In this document: piece after piece, positions 7,185 through 14,495 of the stretch
Layout of the letters: every line of letters starts with the position of its first letter
Numbering within the stretch: position 1 is the first letter of the stretch
DNA from: JAMWZF01 sp041628615
GTDB taxonomy: Bacteria; Pseudomonadota; Alphaproteobacteria; Rhodobacterales; Rhodobacteraceae
Assembly: GCA_041628615.1 (NCBI GenBank)
Contig: JBFKOW010000022.1
Span: 1 to 28,858 of the forward strand
DNA length: 28,858 bases
Direction: 5' to 3'
The notes under the pieces: model-generated
The model's input: only the letters and a program-made list of their open reading frames with translations
Told to the model about the DNA's origin: nothing
The model's database searches: none
Made by a program: the position numbers and the translations under genes

Positions 7185-8471
7185 ATGGCGGGGGCGATGA
7201 CGCGATATGCCGGCTGGGGCCGGGCGCTGTGGGCCGAGGGCCCGGTGCACCGGCCGCACCGCGCCGACGCGATCGACCCGGCCGCGCCGGCGATCGGCAA
7301 CCGCCGCTCCTACGGCGACGCGCCGCTGAACGGCGCCGGCCCGGTCACCGACATGACCGCGCTGGACAGGATCCGCGGCTTCGACCCGGACACCGGCGTG
7401 CTGCGGGTCGAGGCCGGGGCGACGCTCGGGTCGCTGCTGTCGGTCTACGCGCCGCGCGGCTGGAAACCGGCGGTCCTGCCGGGCACCGGCTTCGCCACCG
7501 TGGGCGGCGCCATCGCGATGGATGTCCACGGCAAGAACCACCACCATGCCGGGTCCTTCGGCGACCACGTCACCGCCATCACCCTGCTCACCGCCGCCGG
7601 ACGCCGCCGGATCACGCCCGGCTCGGGCGCGCTGTGGAAGGCCACCGTCGGCGGGCTGGGCCAGACCGGGATCATCGTCGAGGCCGAGATCCGGCTGGCC
7701 CCCTGCCCCGGCACCGCGATGCTGGTGACCGAGCGGCGGGCGACGGACTGGGACAACCACCTGGCCCTGCTGTCGGCCGAGGCCGACCACGTGGTCGGCT
7801 GGATCGACGCCACCGCCACCGGCCGGGCGCTGGGCCGCGGCATCGTCGAGGAGGGCGAGATCGTGCGCGGCCTCACCCCGCCGACACCGGCGCCGCGCCG
7901 GGTCCCGCTCGACGCGCCCCACGCGGCGCTGAACCCGATGGTGGTGAAGGCCTTCAACGCCGCCTACTACGCCCGCGTCCCGGCCCGCGGCCGCACCGTC
8001 GTCCGGTCGCTCGACCAGTTCCATTTCCCGCTCGACAAGATCCGCGACTGGAACCGGCTCTACGGCCGCCGCGGCTTTCACCAGTTCCAGTGCGTCGTCC
8101 CGCTCGACGCCGCGGACACGCTGCGGGCGATGCTGGACCGGATCGCCCGGACCGGGCAGGCCAGTCCGCTCGCGGTGCTGAAACGGATGGGCCGCGGCAA
8201 CGGCAACTACCTGTCCTTCCCGATGGAGGGCTGGACGCTGGCGGTGGACTTCGCCAACCGGCCGCAGGCGGCGCCGCTGATCGCCGGGCTGGAACGGATG
8301 GCGCGCGAGGCCGGCGGCCGGATCTACCTGGCCAAGGACGCGCTGGCCTCGGGCGACAGCATCCGCGCGATGTATCCCCGCCACGCCGCCTGGGCGGAAC
8401 AGGCGGGCAAGGCCGACCCGGACGGCCGCTACGTCACCGACATGGTGCGCAGACTGGAGCTGAGGACATGA
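7185..8471 (+). CDS. DprE1-like FAD-dependent oxidoreductase (polyprenyl-phospho-ribose 2-oxidase type)
   Basis: The 428-residue VAO-family flavoprotein aligns along its length with mycobacterial DprE1. Matching stretches are the FAD-binding RRSYGD (40-45), TVGGAIAMDVHGKNHHHAGS (105-124), GGLGQTGIIVEA (156-167), FHFPLDKIRDWNRLYGRRGF near 284-303, the YLAKD lysine (Lys384, equivalent to Lys418) and the closing DMVRRLEL. DprE1 oxidises the 2-OH of decaprenylphosphoryl ribose, the first half of the epimerisation to arabinose. The site equivalent to the benzothiazinone target Cys387 is Ala353 here (codon 8241-8243), at the same 31-residue distance from the lysine. The start may be Met1 (7185) or Met5 (7197), the latter preceded by GGGGG. 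The stop overlaps the SDR start by ATGA. The polyprenyl substrate and sugar are inferred from homology only. Confidence 0.85.
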   Translation: MAGAMTRYAGWGRALWAEGPVHRPHRADAIDPAAPAIGNRRSYGDAPLNGAGPVTDMTALDRIRGFDPDTGVLRVEAGATLGSLLSVYAPRGWKPAVLPGTGFATVGGAIAMDVHGKNHHHAGSFGDHVTAITLLTAAGRRRITPGSGALWKATVGGLGQTGIIVEAEIRLAPCPGTAMLVTERRATDWDNHLALLSAEADHVVGWIDATATGRALGRGIVEEGEIVRGLTPPTPAPRRVPLDAPHAALNPMVVKAFNAAYYARVPARGRTVVRSLDQFHFPLDKIRDWNRLYGRRGFHQFQCVVPLDAADTLRAMLDRIARTGQASPLAVLKRMGRGNGNYLSFPMEGWTLAVDFANRPQAAPLIAGLERMAREAGGRIYLAKDALASGDSIRAMYPRHAAWAEQAGKADPDGRYVTDMVRRLELRT

Positions 8472-9217
8472 GCGAGACCCGACCCGACACCTGGATCATC
8501 ATCGGCGCGACCTCGACCATGGCCGTCGCCTTCGCCCGCAGGCTGGCGGCGCAGGGCGCGACGCTGGTGCTCGCCGGCCGCCGGATGGACGAGTTGTCGG
8601 CGCTGGCCGCCGACCTCGCCGAGCGCGGCGCCGCCGCGGCGGAACCGATCGCCTTCGACGCCCGCGACCCGGCCACCTTCGACGCCATCGTCGCCCGCGC
8701 CGATGCGGCGGAGGGCTGCCTGTCGGCAGCGGTCTTCGTCGGCTCGATGCCGCCGCAGGACGCCATCGACGCCGATCCGGTGCTGCTCGACGGGGTGATC
8801 GCCGACAGCCTGACCGGCCCGGCCCGGCTGCTGACCATGCTCGCCCCGCTGCTGGAGGCGCGCGGCCGCGGCGCGGTGGTGGGAATCGGCTCGGTCGCCG
8901 GCGACCGGGGCCGGCGCGGCAACTACGTCTACGGCGCCGCCAAGGCCGGGTTCCACGCCTACCTGTCCGGCCTGCGCAACCGGCTGGGCCGCAGCGGCGT
9001 CCACGTGCTCACGGTAAAGCCCGGCCCGGTCGACACCGCGATGACCGCCGGTCTCGGCCCGCAGCCCTTCATGTCGACCCCCGAGGCCGTCGCGGACGAC
9101 ATCCTCGCCGCGCTGCGCAAGGGCCGCAACGTGCTCTACACGCGGCGGATCTGGTGGCCGATCATGCTGGTGATCCGCGCCATCCCCGAACCGATCTTCA
9201 AGAAGATGAGCATCTAG
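8468..9217 (+). CDS. DprE2-like short-chain dehydrogenase (polyprenyl-phospho-2-keto-sugar reductase type)
   Basis: The 249-residue SDR has a Rossmann nucleotide loop IIIGATSTMAVAFA (10-23) and the catalytic triad Ser142, Tyr155 and Lys159 in GSVAGDRGRRGNYVYGAAKAG. Its C-terminus RAIPEPIFKKMSI closely resembles the end of mycobacterial DprE2, a feature that separates it from general SDRs. DprE2 reduces the 2-keto intermediate made by DprE1, completing the ribose-to-arabinose epimerisation on the lipid carrier. TGAGGA just before the ATG is the ribosome binding site and lies inside the end of the DprE1-like gene; the ATGA overlap implies coupled synthesis. Neither a UbiA-type phosphoribosyl transferase nor an arabinosyltransferase is present in the window, so the complete pathway is not shown here. 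Confidence 0.85.
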   Translation: MSETRPDTWIIIGATSTMAVAFARRLAAQGATLVLAGRRMDELSALAADLAERGAAAAEPIAFDARDPATFDAIVARADAAEGCLSAAVFVGSMPPQDAIDADPVLLDGVIADSLTGPARLLTMLAPLLEARGRGAVVGIGSVAGDRGRRGNYVYGAAKAGFHAYLSGLRNRLGRSGVHVLTVKPGPVDTAMTAGLGPQPFMSTPEAVADDILAALRKGRNVLYTRRIWWPIMLVIRAIPEPIFKKMSI

Positions 9218-9270
9218 GAGCGAACGGGCCGGAACCGGCGGCGGCGCGCCGTCCGGGACATGCCCGGTCA

Positions 9271-9295
9271 CGCGGGCGGTTCCCCTCCGCCCGCG
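9271..9295 (+). terminator. Strong GC hairpin between the SDR and pepF genes
   Basis: Perfect 9-base arms CGCGGGCGG (9271-9279) and CCGCCCGCG (9287-9295) with a 7-base loop. A smaller hairpin, CCGGG/CCCGG (9253-9267), lies just upstream. No T-tract follows. The pair lies 35-78 bases after the SDR stop and probably ends or punctuates the cassette transcript. Confidence 0.5.
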
Positions 9296-9332
9296 ACGCG
9301 CCTACATAGGCGCAAAGCTTCAGGAGTTCCCC

Positions 9333-11132
9333 ATGCCCAAAGACCACGACGCCGCCGGCAAGAACCTGGGCCGGCTGCCGGACTGGGACCTGTCCGATCT
9401 CTACCCGGCCACGGACGCCCCCGAGTTCAGCCGCGACATGGACTGGCTCGAGGCCGCCTGCGCCGATTTCGCCGCCGACTACGAGGGCAGGCTCGCCAGC
9501 CTCGACGCCGAGGGGATGCTGGCCGCCGTCCGCCGCTACGAGGAGATCGATATCACCGCCGGGCGGGCGATGTCCTTCGCCTACCTGCGCTACGCCCAGG
9601 TCTCGACCGACCCGGCGCGGGCCAAGTTCCTGTCCGACTGCCAGGACCGCATCACCGCCTTCACCACGCCGCTGGTGTTCTGGAGCCTGGAATTCAACCG
9701 GCTGGAGGACGACCACCTCGCCGGGCTGCTGGCGGCCAGCGCCGACCTCGCCCGCTACAAGCCGGTGTTCGACAAGCTGCGCAAGATGAAGCCCTACCAG
9801 CTCTCCGACGAGCTGGAGAAGTTCCTGCACGACCAGTCGGTGGTCGGCGCGGCGGCCTGGAACAAGCTGTTCGACGAGACCATCGCCGGCCTGACCTTCG
9901 AGGTCGACGGCGAGGAGATGGGCATCGAGGCGACGCTGAACCTGCTGTCCGAACAGGACCGCAGCCGCCGCGAGGCCGGCGCGAAGGCGCTGGCGCGGGT
10001 CTTCGGCGAGAACGTGTCGCTGTTCGCCCGGGTCCACAACACGCTGGCCAAGGAAAAGGAGATCGTCGACCGCTGGCGCGGGCTCGAGACCCCGCAGACC
10101 GGCCGCCACCTATCGAACGACGTGGAGCCCGAGGTGGTGCAGGCACTGCGCGACGCCGTGGTCGAGGCCTATCCCCGGCTCAGCCACCGCTATTACGCGC
10201 TCAAGGCCAAGTGGCTCGGCCTAGACACCATGCAGGTCTGGGACCGCAACGCGCCGCTGCCGATGGAGACCGACCGCGTGGTCGGCTGGGACGAGGCCCG
10301 CGACACGGTGTTGTCGGCCTATGACGGCTTCGACCCGCGGATGGCCGACCTCGCCCGGCCGTTCTTCGACAAGGGCTGGATCGACGCGGCGGTGAAGCCG
10401 GGCAAGTCGCCGGGCGCCTTCGCCCATCCCACCGTGACCACGGTGCACCCCTACGTGATGCTGAACTACCTCGGCAAGCCGCGGGACGTGATGACGCTGG
10501 CCCACGAACTGGGCCACGGCGTCCACCAGGTCCTCGCCGCCGGGCAGGGCGAACTGCTGGCCTCGACCCCGCTCACCCTCGCCGAAACGGCGAGCGTGTT
10601 CGGCGAGATGCTGACCTTCCGCAAGCTGGTGGGCGAGGCCCCCGGCGAGAAGGAGCGCAAGGTCCTGCTGGCCGGCAAGGTCGAGGACATGATCAACACC
10701 GTGGTCCGGCAGATCGCGTTCTACGATTTCGAGTGCAAGCTGCACGCGGCCCGGCGCGGCGGCGAACTGACCCCCGACGACATCAACCGCCTGTGGATGA
10801 GCGTGCAGGGCGAGAGCCTCGGCCCGGTGTTCGAGTTCATGGAGGGCTACGAGACCTTCTGGGCCTACATCCCGCACTTCGTGCATTCGCCGTTCTACGT
10901 CTACGCCTACGCCTTCGGCGACGGGCTGGTGAACGCGCTCTACGCCGCCTTCGAGGACAGCCCCGCGGGCTTCCACGACAAGTATTTCGACATGCTGAAG
11001 GCCGGCGGGTCCAAGCACCATTCCGAGCTGCTGGCCCCGTTCGGGCTCGACGCCAGCGACCCGGCCTTCTGGCAGAAGGGGCTCGGCATGATCGGCGGCA
11101 TGATCGACGACCTGGAGGCGATGGAAAGCTGA
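9333..11132 (+). CDS. pepF: M3-family oligoendopeptidase F
   Basis: The 599-residue zinc metallopeptidase matches the usual length of PepF-type M3 enzymes. The HELGH zinc motif is at residues 391-395 and the third ligand is probably Glu418 in ETASVFGEM. The long helical N-terminal half and the SPFYVYAYAFGDGLV segment near residue 525 are family features. It hydrolyses oligopeptides of roughly 6-20 residues in the cytoplasm. The start is the ATG at 9333 with CAGGAG 6 bases upstream. No signal peptide is seen. It is a single-gene unit ending in a hairpin shared with the convergent SDR. Confidence 0.93.
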   Translation: MPKDHDAAGKNLGRLPDWDLSDLYPATDAPEFSRDMDWLEAACADFAADYEGRLASLDAEGMLAAVRRYEEIDITAGRAMSFAYLRYAQVSTDPARAKFLSDCQDRITAFTTPLVFWSLEFNRLEDDHLAGLLAASADLARYKPVFDKLRKMKPYQLSDELEKFLHDQSVVGAAAWNKLFDETIAGLTFEVDGEEMGIEATLNLLSEQDRSRREAGAKALARVFGENVSLFARVHNTLAKEKEIVDRWRGLETPQTGRHLSNDVEPEVVQALRDAVVEAYPRLSHRYYALKAKWLGLDTMQVWDRNAPLPMETDRVVGWDEARDTVLSAYDGFDPRMADLARPFFDKGWIDAAVKPGKSPGAFAHPTVTTVHPYVMLNYLGKPRDVMTLAHELGHGVHQVLAAGQGELLASTPLTLAETASVFGEMLTFRKLVGEAPGEKERKVLLAGKVEDMINTVVRQIAFYDFECKLHAARRGGELTPDDINRLWMSVQGESLGPVFEFMEGYETFWAYIPHFVHSPFYVYAYAFGDGLVNALYAAFEDSPAGFHDKYFDMLKAGGSKHHSELLAPFGLDASDPAFWQKGLGMIGGMIDDLEAMES

Positions 11133-11157
11133 GCCATCCCGTCGCGGCGGTGGCTCA
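11130..11157. terminator. Shared bidirectional hairpin containing both stop codons
   Basis: Arms TGAGCCA (11130-11136) and TGGCTCA (11151-11157) are a perfect 7-base inverted repeat. The first three bases of the left arm are the pepF stop. The last three of the right arm, read on the minus strand, are the stop of the convergent SDR. It probably terminates transcription from both sides, although no T-tract is present. Confidence 0.45.
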
Positions 11158-11817
11158 CCACGGCACCGCCGCGCCGGAATAGTCGAAGAAGCCGCCCGAC
11201 TGGTCCGGCGTGAGGCCGGACAGCACGTCGAGAAGGTTCGCCGCCGCCTCGTCCGCCGGGACCTTGCGGTGGCCGGGGTAGTCCGCGGTAAAGCGGGTCT
11301 CCACCGTGCCGGGATGCAGCGCGGCGATCACCGCCTCCTTGCGCTTGCGGCCGATCTCGATCGCCGCGCCGCGCACGATCTGGTTCAGCGCCGCCTTCGA
11401 GGCGCGGTAGGAATGCCAGCCGCCGATCCGGTTGTCCCCGATCGACCCGACCCGCGCCGAGAGCACGCCGACCACCGACCGGCCCTGCCGTGGCAAGAGC
11501 CGCTCGGCCTGCGCCAGCACCAGCGCCGGGCCGATGGCGTTGATCGCGTAGACTTCGGCCATGCGCGCCGGGTCGATCCGGTCCAGCGCCTTTTCCGGCG
11601 CGCCGCCCGCCGCCAGCGTGCCGGTGGCGACGAGGATCATGTCGAAGGAGCCGGCGTCGAACCGCCCGAGATGGGCGGCGACGGAATCCGGATCGGTGAT
11701 GTCGAAGCCGTCGGCGGCGCGCGACAGCCCGGTCACCGCCACGCCCCGCGCGGCGAGACCCCGGGCCAGCGCGGCGCCGATGCCGCCCGACCGTCCGATG
11801 ACGAGTGCCTGTTTCAT
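11155..11817 (-). CDS. SDR-family NAD(P)-dependent oxidoreductase (CsgA/C-factor-like)
   Basis: A 220-residue SDR read on the minus strand. It begins MKQALVIGRSGGIGAAL, with the cofactor-binding glycine motif G-x-x-G-G-I-G at residues 8-14. It has NAIGP near 93 and the catalytic Y-x-x-x-K in HSYRASKAAL, with Ser in GVLSARVGSIG upstream. The GTVETRFTADYPGH stretch near 170-185 is typical of C-factor-like SDRs. The substrate is unknown. The start at 11817 is chosen because these proteins begin MK-x-A-L-x-x-G. An in-frame Met at 11880 would add 21 residues without family support. No Shine-Dalgarno site precedes 11817. A TTGACC box at 11852-11847 is correctly placed for a transcript starting close to the ATG, so a leaderless message is possible. 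Confidence 0.83.
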   Translation of the reverse strand: MKQALVIGRSGGIGAALARGLAARGVAVTGLSRAADGFDITDPDSVAAHLGRFDAGSFDMILVATGTLAAGGAPEKALDRIDPARMAEVYAINAIGPALVLAQAERLLPRQGRSVVGVLSARVGSIGDNRIGGWHSYRASKAALNQIVRGAAIEIGRKRKEAVIAALHPGTVETRFTADYPGHRKVPADEAAANLLDVLSGLTPDQSGGFFDYSGAAVPW

Positions 11818-11929
11818 GGCGGGGGACATGGAGCGGCGGCCGACGCGGTCAAACCGGATCGGCCCGGGCGGGGTGGCCATTCCGCGCCCGGACCGACAGA
11901 CTGGCCCGGACCAGCGACAGGAGGACCGC

Positions 11930-12727
11930 GTGACCCGACCGACGATCCATCACATCCCCGTCTGCCCGTTCTCCCAGCGGATCGAGATCCTGCTCGAACT
12001 CAAGGGCCTGCGCGGCGCGATCGATTTCCACAAGGTGGACATCACCAAGCCGCGCGATCCGCGCCTGCTCGAACTGTCGCGCGGCACCACGGCGCTGCCG
12101 ATCATGGACCTGGGCGACGGGCGGGTCCTGAAGGAAAGCCTGGTCATCCTGCGCTACGTCGAGGAAGCCTTCGGCGACGCCCCTGTCGCCCGCACCGATC
12201 CCTACGAACGCGGGGTCGAGCGGCTGCTGATCGCCCGCGAGGGGCCGTTCACGATGGCGGGCTACCTGATGGCGATGAACCGCGACCGGGCGAAGGCCGC
12301 GGAGAAGCGCGACGCGCTGCTGACCGAATACCGCTGGCTCGACGATTTCCTGTCCCACCACAACCCCGACGGCACCTTCCTGTTCGACGATTTCGGGTTG
12401 GCCGACCTCGTCTACACGCCGATGTTCATGCGGTTCTGGTTTCTCGACTACTACGAGGGATTCGACCTGCCGGACGACGCCGACTACGCCCGCGTCGGGC
12501 GCTGGCGCGATGCCTGCCTCGCCCATCCGGCTGCGCAGCAGGTCAGCCGCGAGGAGATCGTGAAGCTCTACTACGACTACGCCGTCGGCGTCGGCAACGG
12601 CGCCCTGCCCGAAGGGCGGCAGGTGTCCTCGTTCACGTTCGAGCCGGACTGGCCGGGCCGCCCGATGCCGCCGAAGGACAAGTACGACCGGATCGCGAGC
12701 GACGCCGAACTGGGGCTGGTCGGCTGA
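11930..12727 (+). CDS. Glutathione S-transferase-like protein with C-terminal extension
   Basis: The 265-residue protein has a thioredoxin-fold N-terminus with CPFSQR at residues 12-17. It has the cis-proline region TTALPIMDL followed by KESLVILRYVEEAF, the glutathione-binding Glu-Ser motif of GSTs. A helical C-terminal domain follows, with the DFGLADLVYTPMFMR stretch near 157-171. About 60 extra residues after the GST fold, rich in Pro/Asp (from VGVGNGALPEG onward), are unusual and unassigned. The start is the GTG at 11930, with AGGAGG 5-10 bases upstream; the frame upstream is open but has no support. It is divergently transcribed from the SDR, with 112 bases between the starts. The substrate is unknown; it could be a dehalogenase-, isomerase- or conjugation-type enzyme. 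Confidence 0.82.
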   Translation: MTRPTIHHIPVCPFSQRIEILLELKGLRGAIDFHKVDITKPRDPRLLELSRGTTALPIMDLGDGRVLKESLVILRYVEEAFGDAPVARTDPYERGVERLLIAREGPFTMAGYLMAMNRDRAKAAEKRDALLTEYRWLDDFLSHHNPDGTFLFDDFGLADLVYTPMFMRFWFLDYYEGFDLPDDADYARVGRWRDACLAHPAAQQVSREEIVKLYYDYAVGVGNGALPEGRQVSSFTFEPDWPGRPMPPKDKYDRIASDAELGLVG

Positions 12728-12733
12728 GGACAG

Positions 12734-12762
12734 GGGCGCGCCCGCGGGCAAGTTTGGCTTTT
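12734..12762 (+). terminator. Overlapping palindromes plus T-rich tract after the GST gene
   Basis: GGGCGCGCCC (12734-12743) and GCCCGCGGGC (12740-12749) are overlapping 10-base palindromes, starting 7 bases after the GST stop. A T-rich stretch (12753-12762) follows. This resembles an intrinsic terminator more than the other hairpins here, though the loops are short. The T-rich stretch overlaps the putative leuA -35 region. Confidence 0.4.
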
Positions 12763-12786
12763 CATCGGCGGCGCGGGCTGTATAGT
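12759..12786 (+). promoter_or_regulatory. Candidate leuA promoter
   Basis: TATAGT (12781-12786) is a good -10 box; TTTTCA (12759-12764), 16 bases upstream, is the best -35 at acceptable spacing. An alternative TTGGCT at 12754-12759 is too far away (21 bases). The start point would fall at about 12793-12794, exactly at the leader-peptide ATG. Confidence 0.45.
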
Positions 12787-12793
12787 GCCCGCC

Positions 12794-12841
12794 ATGTCTG
12801 ACCGGGCGACCACCTTCGGCCTTCTCCTTAGCCGCCTCTGA
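12794..12841 (+). CDS. leuL: Leucine leader peptide upstream of leuA
   Basis: A 15-codon reading frame, MSDRATTFGLLLSRL, with four Leu codons (three consecutive at 12821-12829, one immediately before the stop). The stop codon lies inside the 5' arm of the following hairpin. Leader peptides rich in the pathway's end-product amino acid control leuA by ribosome stalling in Proteobacteria, and short Leu-rich leaders before alphaproteobacterial leuA are known. No Shine-Dalgarno site precedes the ATG, and the -10 box ends only 7 bases upstream, so the peptide is probably made from a leaderless transcript, as shown for trpL in Sinorhizobium. The annotation rests on codon content, position and the hairpin, not on any measured expression. 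Confidence 0.78.
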   Translation: MSDRATTFGLLLSRL

Positions 12842-12882
12842 GCGTGCCTTTCGGCGCGCCGCTCAGAGGTGACCAGGCGCCG
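12835..12882 (+). promoter_or_regulatory. leuA attenuator: two mutually exclusive hairpins
   Basis: Hairpin 1 pairs CCTCTGAGCG (12835-12844) with CGCTCAGAGG (12860-12869), a perfect 10-base stem with a small internal GCC-tttc-GGC hairpin. Hairpin 2 pairs CGGCGC (12852-12857) with GCGCCG (12877-12882); it crosses hairpin 1, so both cannot form as simple stems. A ribosome stalled on the Leu codons would cover the 5' arm of hairpin 1 and favour hairpin 2. No U-tract follows hairpin 1, so whether it terminates transcription or acts on translation is open. Confidence 0.65.
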
Positions 12883-12923
12883 GAGACAGAAGACCCAGAC
12901 ACTTTCCGCCAAGGACCGCACCC

Positions 12924-14495
12924 ATGACAGACGCGAACCGCGTGCTCATCTTCGACACGACCCTGCGCGACGGCGAACAATCGCCCGGCGCGACCATGAC
13001 CCATGCCGAGAAGCTCGAGATCGCCGAAATGCTCGACCAGATGGGCGTGGACATCATCGAGGCGGGCTTCCCGATCGCCTCGGAGGGCGACTTCAACGCC
13101 GTCTCCGAGATCGCCCGGCAGTCGAAGAACGCGGTGATCTGCGGCCTCGCCCGGGCCAACTTCAAGGACATCGACCGTTGCTGGGAAGCGGTGCGCCACG
13201 CCAAGCGGCCGCGTATCCACACCTTCATCGGCACCTCGCCGCTGCACCGCACGATCCCGAACCTGACGATGGACGAGATGGCCGAGCGGATCCACGAGAC
13301 CGTGACCCATGCCCGCAACCTTTGCGACAACGTGCAGTGGTCGCCGATGGACGCCACCCGGACCGAATGGGACTACCTCAAGCGGGTCTGCGAGATCGCG
13401 ATCAAGGCCGGAGCGACCACGATCAACATCCCGGACACCGTGGGCTACACCGCGCCGCGCGAAAGCGCCGACCTGATCGCCCGGCTGATCGCCGAAGTGC
13501 CGGGCGGGGCGGACGTGGTCTGGGCGACGCACTGCCACAACGACCTCGGCATGGCGACGGCGAACGCGCTGGCGGCGGTGGATGCCGGCGCGCGGCAGAT
13601 CGAGTGCACGATCAACGGGCTGGGCGAACGGGCCGGCAACACGGCGCTGGAAGAGGTGGTGATGGCGATGAAGGTCCGCCACGACATCATGCCCTACGAC
13701 ACCGGCGTCGACAGCACGAGGATCATGGCGATCTCGCGCCGGGTCGCCACCGTCTCGGGCTTCCCGGTGCAGTTCAACAAGGCGATCGTGGGCAAGAACG
13801 CCTTCGCCCACGAAAGCGGCATCCACCAGGACGGGATGCTGAAGAACGCCGAGACCTTCGAGATCATGCGCCCCGCCGATGTCGGCCTGTCCGAGACCAA
13901 CCTCGTGATGGGCAAGCATTCCGGCCGCGCCGCCCTGCGCGCCAAGCTGCGCGACCTGGGCTACGACCTGGCCGACAACCAACTCAACGACGTCTTCGTC
14001 CGGTTCAAGGCGCTGGCCGACCGCAAGAAGGAGGTCTACGACGACGACCTGATCGCGCTGGTCACCGATGCCGGGTCGGGCGGCGACACCGGCCACCTCG
14101 AACTGAAGTTCCTGCGGGTGATCTGCGGCACCGAGGCGCCGCAATCGGCCGACCTCACCCTGCGCATCGGCGACACCGACCGCCAGGTCACCGCCCAGGG
14201 CGACGGCCCGGTGGACGCCACCTTCAACGCGGTCAAGGCGCTCTATCCCCATGACGCGCGGCTGCAGCTCTACCAGGTTCACGCGGTGACCGAGGGCACC
14301 GACGCCCAGGCCACCGTCAGCGTCAGGATGGAGGATGAGGGCCGGATCGCCACCGGCCAGGCCTCGGACACCGATACCGTGGTGGCCAGCGCCAAGGCCT
14401 ACATCAACGCCCTGAACCGCCTGATCGTCCGCCGGTCCAAGACCGGACCCGGCGCCGACGTGAAGGAAATCAGCTACAAGGATGCCGGCGAGTAG
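12924..14495 (+). CDS. leuA: 2-isopropylmalate synthase
   Basis: Catalyses the first committed step of leucine synthesis: acetyl-CoA plus 2-oxoisovalerate to 2-isopropylmalate. The 523-residue length fits LeuA type 1. The catalytic-barrel motif FDTTLRDGEQSPGA is at residues 10-23 with metal ligand Asp11. The metal-binding His203 and His205 lie in THCHNDLGMATAN, and NGLGERAGNTALEE follows. The AFAHESGIHQDGM segment near 293-305 is also typical. The C-terminal third (from about residue 380) is the LeuA allosteric domain that binds leucine, so feedback inhibition is expected. AAGGA at 12911-12915 is a good ribosome binding site. The upstream leader peptide and hairpins indicate attenuation by charged leucyl-tRNA. 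The 3' end overlaps the next gene by 14 bases. It could be mistaken for homocitrate or citramalate synthase, but the full-length match favours LeuA. Confidence 0.96.
   Translation: MTDANRVLIFDTTLRDGEQSPGATMTHAEKLEIAEMLDQMGVDIIEAGFPIASEGDFNAVSEIARQSKNAVICGLARANFKDIDRCWEAVRHAKRPRIHTFIGTSPLHRTIPNLTMDEMAERIHETVTHARNLCDNVQWSPMDATRTEWDYLKRVCEIAIKAGATTINIPDTVGYTAPRESADLIARLIAEVPGGADVVWATHCHNDLGMATANALAAVDAGARQIECTINGLGERAGNTALEEVVMAMKVRHDIMPYDTGVDSTRIMAISRRVATVSGFPVQFNKAIVGKNAFAHESGIHQDGMLKNAETFEIMRPADVGLSETNLVMGKHSGRAALRAKLRDLGYDLADNQLNDVFVRFKALADRKKEVYDDDLIALVTDAGSGGDTGHLELKFLRVICGTEAPQSADLTLRIGDTDRQVTAQGDGPVDATFNAVKALYPHDARLQLYQVHAVTEGTDAQATVSVRMEDEGRIATGQASDTDTVVASAKAYINALNRLIVRRSKTGPGADVKEISYKDAGE

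Noticed and set aside
12754..12786. TTGGCT as the -35 box of leuA
   Set aside because: The distance to TATAGT is 21 bases, too long for a sigma70-type promoter; a weaker box with a 16-base spacer was preferred.
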